Below are positions 1 to 4,493 of a DNA stretch of 8,156 nucleotides, in pieces (position 1 is the first letter of the stretch; each line of letters starts with the position of its first letter). This DNA comes from an uncultured Oscillospiraceae bacterium (GTDB taxonomy: Bacteria > Bacillota > Clostridia > Oscillospirales > Acutalibacteraceae), in the NCBI GenBank assembly GCA_900547275.1, contig URGA01000078.1, forward strand, positions 1 to 8,156, read 5' to 3'. Position numbers and translations under genes: made by a program. Under the pieces are notes generated by a model, which saw only the letters and a list, made by a program, of their open reading frames with translations, searched no databases and was not told the origin of the DNA.

Positions 1-8
1 CGAAAGAG

Positions 9-599
9 TTAAAGCGGCAGTTTGTAAACCCCGCGGCCAGCCGCCATTTCTTTAAGATGTTTGTGCTGCTGGGTCAGTGCGTACTGCCTTGGACTGTCAA
101 GTTCTTCGTCTCTTTCGTCGCTCTCGTACTGAGCAATGCCTTTTTTGCCTGCTCCTGTGTAGCCGCTCATTGCGTAGCATACAACTGCGTCGTTTGCGTC
201 TATCAGTCCTGACGAAACAAGTGGATAAACAAGAGCGTTGAAGCCACTGGCATAACAGCCGGGAACAGCAATACGGTTTGAAGTTTCGATTTTATGTCTG
301 AATTCCTTTGACAGTTCCGGAAAACCGTATGCCCAGTCCGAATTTGTTCTGTGGGCAGTTGAAGTGTCAAGAATTTTAACATTTGGGTTCTTAACAAGCG
401 TTACCGCCTGACGGGACGCCTCATCCGGAAGGCAAAGAAAAGTAACGTCTGAGTTGTTTATGAATTTAGCTCTCTCTTCCGGGTCTTTTCGCTTGTCCTC
501 GTCAATTAAAAGCAATTCTATATCGTTTCTGTTTCCAAAACGGGAATATATTTTAAGGCCTGTTGTGCCGTCTTTTCCGTCTATGAATATTTTTGTCAT
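9..599 (-). CDS. argC: N-acetyl-gamma-glutamyl-phosphate reductase, type 2 (partial or frameshifted)
   Basis: Third enzyme of arginine biosynthesis, a cytoplasmic NADPH-dependent reductase that turns N-acetylglutamyl phosphate into the semialdehyde. The N-terminus shows the nucleotide-binding loop (IDGKDGTTG, residues 6-14). The catalytic cysteine is C115 in AVPGCYASGF, followed by SGYTGAGKK (145-153), SPRQY (169-173) and the HKH motif near 179-181. These are type-2 (short-form) ArgC signatures; that family normally runs to about 310 residues. Similarity stops after about residue 187: the frame reads a few unrelated residues and ends at a TAA 9 bases from the window edge. Both other minus-strand frames stay open from there to the edge, so I read this as a frameshift near a C4/G4 run (29-32) with the rest of the gene outside the window. 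It could be a true mutation or an edge sequence error. The ATG at 597-599 has AGGA about 10 bases upstream and follows a perfect promoter. Confidence 0.88.
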   Translation of the reverse strand: MTKIFIDGKDGTTGLKIYSRFGNRNDIELLLIDEDKRKDPEERAKFINNSDVTFLCLPDEASRQAVTLVKNPNVKILDTSTAHRTNSDWAYGFPELSKEFRHKIETSNRIAVPGCYASGFNALVYPLVSSGLIDANDAVVCYAMSGYTGAGKKGIAQYESDERDEELDSPRQYALTQQHKHLKEMAAGRGVYKLPL

Positions 600-635
600 A
601 ATTATTCATTCCTGCCTATATATAAACTTTTATTT

Positions 636-663
636 ATTATACACTCTCTATTATCAATGTCAA
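636..663 (-). promoter_or_regulatory. sigma-A promoter of argC
   Basis: On the minus strand there is a perfect -35 hexamer TTGACA (658-663), a 16-base spacer and a perfect -10 hexamer TATAAT (636-641), 37 bases before the argC start codon. Nothing else on the minus strand lies nearby, so it almost certainly drives argC and whatever arginine genes follow to the left. Confidence 0.85.
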
Positions 664-675
664 TAGTAAATGTAA

Positions 676-709
676 AAATATTCACAAATATGTATAATTA
701 TGAATATTT
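676..709. promoter_or_regulatory. inverted repeat upstream of the argC promoter, possible ArgR operator
   Basis: A perfect 9-base inverted repeat, AAATATTCA (676-684) and TGAATATTT (701-709), is separated by 16 bases. It lies just upstream of the argC -35 box. The TGAAT core resembles half of the ARG box bound by ArgR/AhrC arginine repressors. A third TGAATAAT occurs in the argC leader near 602-608. The region is very AT-rich, so chance is a real alternative; the assignment to ArgR is inference. Confidence 0.3.
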
Positions 710-750
710 ATACCATTCTATTATGCTGTTTGATATAGCTATTATTGTAA

Positions 751-789
751 ATAAAGTATGTTGAACAAGGGACTATTTAGGTACTTTAT
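751..789. repeat. inverted repeat upstream of the small-ORF operon
   Basis: The arms ATAAAGTA (751-758) and TACTTTAT (782-789) form a perfect 8-base inverted repeat with 23 bases between them. It lies about 75 bases upstream of the plus-strand small ORFs and could be an operator or just AT-rich chance. A weak promoter candidate overlaps its left arm: TTGATA at 730-735 and TAAAGT at 752-757, with a 16-base spacer. No coding sequence is seen between 600 and 864. Confidence 0.25.
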
Positions 790-825
790 CTTGACCTTAA
801 ATGAAAACTAACTAATCTGTAAAGA

Positions 826-865
826 TGCAATCGGTCTCGGGGAGGATTGCAGAAAGGAGATTGCA
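826..865 (+). promoter_or_regulatory. leader with duplicated SD-GATTGCA unit and alternative hairpins
   Basis: TGCAATC (826-832) can pair perfectly with GATTGCA at 845-851 or with a second copy of GATTGCA at 859-865, which contains the first base of the start codon at 865. Each copy is preceded by a Shine-Dalgarno-like run: GGGGAGG at 839-845 and AAAGGAG at 853-859. The unit GGAG(G)ATTGCA is thus present twice in tandem. The two pairings are mutually exclusive, and the second would enclose the functional ribosome binding site in a loop. Whether this controls translation is inference. Confidence 0.35.
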
Positions 866-966
866 TGAAACAGGTTAACTCAAACAAAAATTTGGTAAGT
901 GAAAAAACATGCACTTACGCGCCTTATAAATTTTTCTTTTCCGTATGCAAAATGATGAATAAATGA
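865..966 (+). CDS. 33-residue small ORF, translationally coupled leader peptide
   Basis: A short ORF with an excellent ribosome binding site (AAAGGAG, 6 bases before the ATG). It ends in a TGA that overlaps the ATG of the next gene as ATGA (963-966). The peptide is basic and begins MKQVNSNKNL. It carries two cysteines (C16 and C28) and a short aromatic patch (YKFFF, residues 21-25), with no clear membrane segment or known domain. The downstream gene has no Shine-Dalgarno of its own, so translation of this ORF probably delivers ribosomes to it. I do not recognise a family. It could be a real peptide or merely a coupling device left from a phage operon. Confidence 0.5.
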   Translation: MKQVNSNKNLVSEKTCTYAPYKFFFSVCKMMNK

Positions 967-1208
967 AAAGCGAAGTAATTGTTGCGCTTATTTCTCTGGC
1001 GGGAACTCTTCTCGGTTCTTTTGCAGGTATTGTAACGTCATCAAAACTCACGTCCTACAGATTACAGCTGCTTGAAAGCAAGGTGGATAAGCATAACCGT
1101 TTTGTTGAAAGAATGCCGGTAGTTGAGGAAAAAATAAAAGTCCTCAACCACAGGGTCGAGGACTTGGAGCATATTTCAAATCACGATGATATCTGTCAGC
1201 TTCACTGA
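963..1208 (+). CDS. small membrane-anchored coiled-coil protein of phage lysis type (XhlA-like)
   Basis: An 81-residue protein with one hydrophobic segment at the N-terminus (about residues 5-25, rich in Ala, Leu and Gly). A charged amphipathic helix follows (about 33-70) with heptad-like spacing, including the stretch LESKVDKHNRFVER and a closing HRVEDLE. This architecture matches small proteins that sit beside holins in phages and prophages of Clostridia and Bacilli, often described as hemolysin XhlA-like; the family call is from memory of that pattern. The start ATG overlaps the stop of the 33-residue ORF and lacks an independent ribosome binding site. Its stop overlaps the opposite-strand GH31 gene by 7 bases, and its 3' coding region contains the GH31 terminator. 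In a phage it would be followed directly by the holin; here the holin is 1.7 kb away. Confidence 0.65.
   Translation: MKSEVIVALISLAGTLLGSFAGIVTSSKLTSYRLQLLESKVDKHNRFVERMPVVEEKIKVLNHRVEDLEHISNHDDICQLH
1129..1165 (-). terminator. intrinsic terminator of the GH31 gene, inside the opposing CDS
   Basis: Read on the minus strand, AAGTCCTCGACC and GGTTGAGGACTT form a 12-bp stem (one G-U pair) closed by the tetraloop CTGT. The run TTATTTTTT follows immediately. The hairpin begins 37 bases after the GH31 stop codon. On the plus strand the G-U pair becomes an A-C mismatch and no U-tract follows, so it should stop only minus-strand transcription. It lies wholly inside the coding sequence of the XhlA-like protein (about codons 56-68). 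Confidence 0.85.
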
Positions 1209-2740
1209 TTATCTGAGCATTTTTTAAAGTATATAAGTTCATCGATGGGACAGGGGAGAGTAACCTCTTCATCGGAGTAGATTTTTCCTTTATATTCCCA
1301 CTTTCCGGGAGGTATCAGTACTTTCTTTTCACGCTGTCCCTTTTTCAGCACAGGCGCAACAAGAATGTCAGTTCCCAGAAGGAACTGTGATTTCACCTTA
1401 GCGTAGCCGTGACCGGGATATTCATATTCCATACAGCGTACTATCGGTTCTCCCGTTTCTGCGGCAATTTTGGCAAATTTTATTATATATTCGCCATATT
1501 CGGCGTGGAGGGACGACATTGACTGACATATTTTTTTAGTTGTTTCGTTGCCTAAATCCCAGATGTCAAGGCTGTACTGCATCATCGGCATTAGCGCTGA
1601 AGTTTCACAGTATCTTGCAAAGAGTTCGTGGTCCAGTTTTTCCGGAGAAACGCCTTTAAAGTCATTTATCTGGCCGCCTCCTATCATGTCAGGGCATGAA
1701 AACGGGTAGCCGGAAAGCCCCTGAATAAGTACGTTCGGTATAAAAGCGCCAAGCCCTAAAAAATTCCATTTGTGGGACTTGTCGGCAAGCCTTTGTGCAA
1801 CGCCCATGCCGCCACACTGAAAGCAGGCGCGCAGTTCGTTAAAGCGGTAACGCTTTGCTGATTGGGCCCAGAGCAGAGACTGGGTGTTGGCGTCAACATT
1901 ACCGTATGTAATGTCGCTGTCTTTGTAGTACATAGCGTCTCCGGCGTCTTGCTTAAATCCGTCTGCGCCGTATATGTCGGTAAGTTCGTCAGTGCAGTTT
2001 GTAAACCATTGGCGCGCGTCGGGATTGGAAAAATCCAGCAGGCAATCGTTGCCGTTCCACCAGTGGCGTACAGCGGTCTCGCCGTTGCTGTCGCGGACAA
2101 GCAGATTTTCTTTTTGAAGTTTTTCAAAATCGGCGGCTTTCTTGCTGACAAAGGGACAAATCCAAAGAATTACAGAAAAGCCCATTGAGTGAAGTTCTTT
2201 TGTCATAGCTTCCGGATCCGGGAACTTTTTGGGGTCAAAGCGCCAGTCGCCGAATTCCTTCTGCCAGCCGTCGTCAATTATAAGTTCGCCGGCAGGCATT
2301 CCGCAGTCAAGTATTGAACGGGCGTATTTAATAATTCCGTCCTGTGTCTGATTATGCTCAAACTGTATCCATGTGCAGTATTGCGGAACACGAAACATTT
2401 TTTCATCAGGATAATTGCCGTCAGGTTTTATAAAACGGCTTACAGCGAATTTGTATGCTCCTTTGAGCGTTTGTTCTTCAGCGGTATAAATATTGATTTC
2501 GGCTTTCTGGGATTTGCAGAAAATGCTTCCCAAAACAAATGCGGCGGCAAAGCCTTTTTCAGACCATATAACACGCCCCTTGTTGCTGACAAAAAGGGTG
2601 TTTGCCTGACCGTAGGATTTTATCACCGTTGTATCTACCTTGAAAATACTGTTTGCGGATACCGGCATCATAAACCCGTAGTTAGTATGACCGCCGTACC
2701 AGTATTCGTCCTTAAGGAACTTTGCTCTGAGCGTATACAT
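1202..2740 (-). CDS. glycoside hydrolase family 31 protein (alpha-glycosidase)
   Basis: A 512-residue retaining alpha-glycosidase with no signal peptide, so probably a cytoplasmic enzyme acting on imported oligosaccharides. It has an N-terminal beta-rich region (about 1-110), then the catalytic barrel. Strands and motifs include ELIIDDGWQ (152-160), GDWRFDPKKFPD (164-175) and ILWICPF (191-197). The likely nucleophile is D265 in GFKQDAGD and the likely acid/base D320 in QRLADKSHKW. A C-terminal beta domain follows from about 445 (FLLGTDILVAPVL). Many GH31 enzymes are 650-800 residues long; this is a compact member. The nucleophile context differs from the WIDMNE of classical alpha-glucosidases, so glucose specificity should not be assumed; galactose, xylose or others are possible. 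AAGGGG lies 8 bases before the ATG and an extended -10 promoter precedes it. It separates two halves of a phage-type lysis cassette. Confidence 0.88.
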   Translation of the reverse strand: MYTLRAKFLKDEYWYGGHTNYGFMMPVSANSIFKVDTTVIKSYGQANTLFVSNKGRVIWSEKGFAAAFVLGSIFCKSQKAEINIYTAEEQTLKGAYKFAVSRFIKPDGNYPDEKMFRVPQYCTWIQFEHNQTQDGIIKYARSILDCGMPAGELIIDDGWQKEFGDWRFDPKKFPDPEAMTKELHSMGFSVILWICPFVSKKAADFEKLQKENLLVRDSNGETAVRHWWNGNDCLLDFSNPDARQWFTNCTDELTDIYGADGFKQDAGDAMYYKDSDITYGNVDANTQSLLWAQSAKRYRFNELRACFQCGGMGVAQRLADKSHKWNFLGLGAFIPNVLIQGLSGYPFSCPDMIGGGQINDFKGVSPEKLDHELFARYCETSALMPMMQYSLDIWDLGNETTKKICQSMSSLHAEYGEYIIKFAKIAAETGEPIVRCMEYEYPGHGYAKVKSQFLLGTDILVAPVLKKGQREKKVLIPPGKWEYKGKIYSDEEVTLPCPIDELIYFKKCSDNQ

Positions 2741-2770
2741 ATTATTAACCCCTTATCCTTGATTATCTGT

Positions 2771-2799
2771 AGAATATCATACGCCCCTGATTATGTCAA
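2771..2799 (-). promoter_or_regulatory. sigma-A promoter of the GH31 gene
   Basis: On the minus strand there is a perfect -35 hexamer TTGACA (2794-2799), a 17-base spacer and the -10 hexamer TATTCT (2771-2776). The spacer ends in TGA, giving an extended TGnTATTCT element. The promoter is about 30 bases upstream of the GH31 start codon. No equally good promoter is visible on the plus strand of this 158-base divergent region for the holin; the best candidate is weak (TTGAAT at 2805, GAGAAT at 2827). Confidence 0.75.
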
Positions 2800-2860
2800 T
2801 CAAATTGAATTTTCATATATTGGATAGAGAATTATTTGCAGACAGAATAAGAAATTTACA

Positions 2861-2875
2861 TCGGGGAAAGCCCGA
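2861..2875 (+). other. small hairpin in the holin leader
   Basis: TCGGG (2861-2865) and CCCGA (2871-2875) form a 5-bp stem around GAAAG, eight bases before the holin Shine-Dalgarno. It is too short and lacks a U-tract to be a terminator. It may insulate or tune the ribosome binding site, or mean nothing. Confidence 0.3.
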
Positions 2876-2898
2876 AAAAATTAAAGGAGGAAACAGAA

Positions 2899-3201
2899 AT
2901 GAAAAATATTGAAACAGGAACCATAATAAGAACAGTTGTTTTGGTGATTGCGCTTATCAACATGGCGCTTACCGCTTTCGGAAAAAATCCGCTTCCGTTT
3001 TCCGATGATGAAGTATACAGCGGCGTTTCGGCGCTTATTACCGTGATTGCGTCACTGGTTGCGTGGTGGAAAAATAACAGCTTTACAACCCAAGCTATTG
3101 AAGCCGACGATATTCTTAAAATCAAGAAAGCGGAGGGTAATACCGAAGACGAAAACGTAACCGAGAGCATAGCGGAAGGCGGTGAGGAGAATGAGCAGTA
3201 A
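2899..3201 (+). CDS. phage holin, SPP1 family
   Basis: A 100-residue small membrane protein of the kind that forms lesions in the cytoplasmic membrane and lets an endolysin reach the wall. There are two hydrophobic segments (about residues 8-28 and 42-57). Between them is a short polar loop (GKNPLPFSDDEVY), the second segment ends in the characteristic VAWWKNNSFT (54-63), and an acidic, charged tail closes the protein. This pattern (IIRT...ALIN...LPF...WWKNNSFT) is typical of the SPP1-type holin family of Bacillota phages. A strong AAAGGAGG lies 8 bases before the ATG. Its stop overlaps the peptidase start by 11 bases, the usual holin-endolysin arrangement. Confidence 0.87.
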   Translation: MKNIETGTIIRTVVLVIALINMALTAFGKNPLPFSDDEVYSGVSALITVIASLVAWWKNNSFTTQAIEADDILKIKKAEGNTEDENVTESIAEGGEENEQ

Positions 3202-4111
3202 TCTTTATTATTGCAGACAGACCACCACCGTTTGCAAGGGTATTCCTTACCCCTCATCAACACACCCGTATAAATACGGCACAAGCGGGTGTGTCTACAC
3301 ATCAGGGTGCGGTGTATGCGCTTCGCTGATGGCTCTTCGCAATCAGAGCTCGGCAACTTATGATACGAGAGCGTGGACAAATAAATGCATCGCTATGGGA
3401 GCGAGAGCGGCTGAGGGGACGGATATGGCTGTTGTGGCAAAATATCTCAAGAAGAATTTCAATTTTGAGTACAGCCGAACAACAGACATGAATAAACTTG
3501 TCAGCCACCTCAACAAGGGCTATAAAGCCGTTATAAATGTTTCCGGAGGCGGGAAACAATTGTTTTCAGACAGCGGCCACTATGTTTTTGCCGGAGGCAT
3601 AGACGAAAGCGGCAACCTTATAATTCTTGACCCTTACTGGTATGATGGCAAATTTACTCTTACCGCAAACAGGAGAAAGTATTGTAAGGTAAAGAACAGC
3701 CGCGAGGTTTACGTTTCACCGTCAGCGCTGAAAAGCGACGTTTCGGCCATCTGGCTGTTTACGCCCAGCACAACAAAGTATATCCGCTATTCTGTAAACG
3801 ATGTGAATTACAGAAAGCCTGAACCCCAGGCGCCTGCAATTAAGGACGGAACTTATACGCTTACAAATGTAAGAGGTGTGTATAACGGCTACGGAGCTGT
3901 TACAGGCAGAAAAGACGTTAAGGAACTGACAGCCGACGGCCAGAAGCACGCCACGTCTTCTAAGCCCAACAGCCAGGCTTACCTGAAAGCGGGAACAAAG
4001 GTAACTATTTCGGAAACAAAACTGCTTTCAACAGGTAATCTTTGGGCAAAGATACCCAGCGGCTACTTCTGCGTGTGGGAACACGATATTGACAAGACAT
4101 TTGTTAAATAA
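3191..4111 (+). CDS. C39-like papain-fold cysteine peptidase with SH3-like tail (putative endolysin)
   Basis: A 306-residue protein with no signal peptide, directly overlapping a holin, so most likely a phage-type lysin that cuts peptide bonds in peptidoglycan once the holin opens the membrane. The N-terminal domain (about 20-190) carries the papain-like C39-type elements: probable nucleophile C40 in SGCGVCASLMAL, H130 in SGHYVFAGGI, and D147 in LDPYWYDG. Residues about 218-300 (DGTYTLTNVRGVYNG to SGYFCVWEHD) look like an SH3-type wall-binding module after a proline-containing linker. C34 and C43 flank the active cysteine, giving an unusually cysteine-rich active region. I prefer the ATG at 3191. 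A GTG at 3182 is in frame but lacks a spaced ribosome binding site; GGTGAGG at 3181-3187 plus coupling to the holin probably serves the ATG. The exact bond cut is unknown. Confidence 0.8.
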   Translation: MSSNLYYCRQTTTVCKGIPYPSSTHPYKYGTSGCVYTSGCGVCASLMALRNQSSATYDTRAWTNKCIAMGARAAEGTDMAVVAKYLKKNFNFEYSRTTDMNKLVSHLNKGYKAVINVSGGGKQLFSDSGHYVFAGGIDESGNLIILDPYWYDGKFTLTANRRKYCKVKNSREVYVSPSALKSDVSAIWLFTPSTTKYIRYSVNDVNYRKPEPQAPAIKDGTYTLTNVRGVYNGYGAVTGRKDVKELTADGQKHATSSKPNSQAYLKAGTKVTISETKLLSTGNLWAKIPSGYFCVWEHDIDKTFVK

Positions 4112-4127
4112 AGGTAACAGCTAAAAT

Positions 4128-4158
4128 AAAACAGCCCCGGATATTCCGGGCTGTTTTT
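4128..4158. terminator. intrinsic terminator after the lysis genes (probably bidirectional)
   Basis: AAACAGCCC and GGGCTGTTT form a 9-bp stem, continued by GGA/TCC across one bulged C. T5 follows on the plus strand and a U-rich stretch on the minus strand. It begins about 17 bases after the peptidase stop and would also back up the terminator of the tRNA operon coming from the right. Confidence 0.82.
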
Positions 4159-4161
4159 GCG

Positions 4162-4194
4162 TAAAAAAATAACCCCGCACTTTTAAGTACGGGG
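4162..4194 (-). terminator. intrinsic terminator of the tRNA operon
   Basis: On the minus strand CCCCGTACTT pairs with AAGTGCGGGG (one U-G pair, tight A-rich loop), followed by TTATTTTTTT. It starts three bases after the CCA end of tRNA-Thr. Confidence 0.85.
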
Positions 4195-4196
4195 AC

Positions 4197-4272
4197 TGGA
4201 GCTGATAACCGGATTCGAACCGGTGACCTCGTCCTTACCAAGGACGTGCTCTGCCTACTGAGCCATATCAGC
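4197..4272 (-). tRNA. tRNA-Thr (anticodon GGT)
   Basis: A 76-base cloverleaf with encoded CCA. The acceptor stem GCTGATA/TATCAGC is a perfect 7 bp. The anticodon stem CGTCC/GGACG closes the loop TTGGTAA, giving anticodon GGT (ACC at 4237-4239 on the plus strand). The T arm contains GGTTCGAATCC. It reads ACC and ACU threonine codons. It is the second gene of a two-tRNA transcript, 6 bases after tRNA-Asp. Confidence 0.96.
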
Positions 4273-4278
4273 AGAAAA

Positions 4279-4355
4279 TGGCGACCCGGAACGGGCTCGA
4301 ACCGTCGACCTCTAGCGTGACAGGCTAGCGTTCTAACCAACTGAACTACCGGGCC
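4279..4355 (-). tRNA. tRNA-Asp (anticodon GTC)
   Basis: A 77-base cloverleaf with encoded CCA. The acceptor stem GGCCCGG/CCGGGTC has one G-U pair. The anticodon stem CTAGC/GCTAG holds the loop CTGTCAC, giving anticodon GTC (GAC at 4319-4321 on the plus strand). The T arm contains GGTTCGAGCCC and the discriminator base is G, as expected for aspartate. It is first in the transcript, just after the promoter. Confidence 0.96.
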
Positions 4356-4372
4356 AAATTACTGCGACTTGT

Positions 4373-4401
4373 ATTATAACTGGTTATATGGACAATGTCA
4401 A
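4373..4401 (-). promoter_or_regulatory. consensus sigma-A promoter of the tRNA operon
   Basis: On the minus strand there is a perfect TTGACA (4396-4401), a 17-base spacer and a perfect TATAAT (4373-4378), 17 bases before the tRNA-Asp 5' end. Perfect hexamers at optimal spacing fit a stable-RNA promoter. Confidence 0.92.
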
Positions 4402-4429
4402 GATTTAATTTAATTTTCTTTGGCTTTTC

Positions 4430-4458
4430 TTGAATATTATTCTCCCTTATTGTATAAT
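4430..4458 (+). promoter_or_regulatory. sigma-A promoter of the M28 peptidase gene
   Basis: TTGAAT (4430-4435), a 17-base spacer and a perfect TATAAT (4453-4458) lie 35 bases upstream of the GTG start. It is divergent from the tRNA promoter, whose -35 ends 28 bases to the left. Confidence 0.78.
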
Positions 4459-4493
4459 AGTGTCAGATTGAATATGTTGCAAGAGGTGATACC

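Noticed and set aside
454..666. Plus-strand ORF of 70 residues opposite argC
   Set aside because: It is an antisense shadow of argC crossing its promoter, without a ribosome binding site.
600..864. CRISPR, riboswitch or attachment-site search in the AT-rich gap
   Set aside because: I saw only short inverted repeats and promoter elements; no regularly spaced repeats, no known riboswitch core and no copy of a tRNA 3' end.
1862..2188. Plus-strand ORF of 108 residues inside GH31, and the larger one at 2354-2827
   Set aside because: Both are antisense frames of a well-supported GH31 gene, with no ribosome binding site or recognisable domain.
2856..3380. Minus-strand ORF of 174 residues
   Set aside because: It is the antisense frame of the holin and the start of the peptidase, both strongly supported.
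4104..4340. A 78-residue minus-strand ORF
   Set aside because: It runs through both tRNA genes and two terminators; the tRNAs fully explain the sequence.
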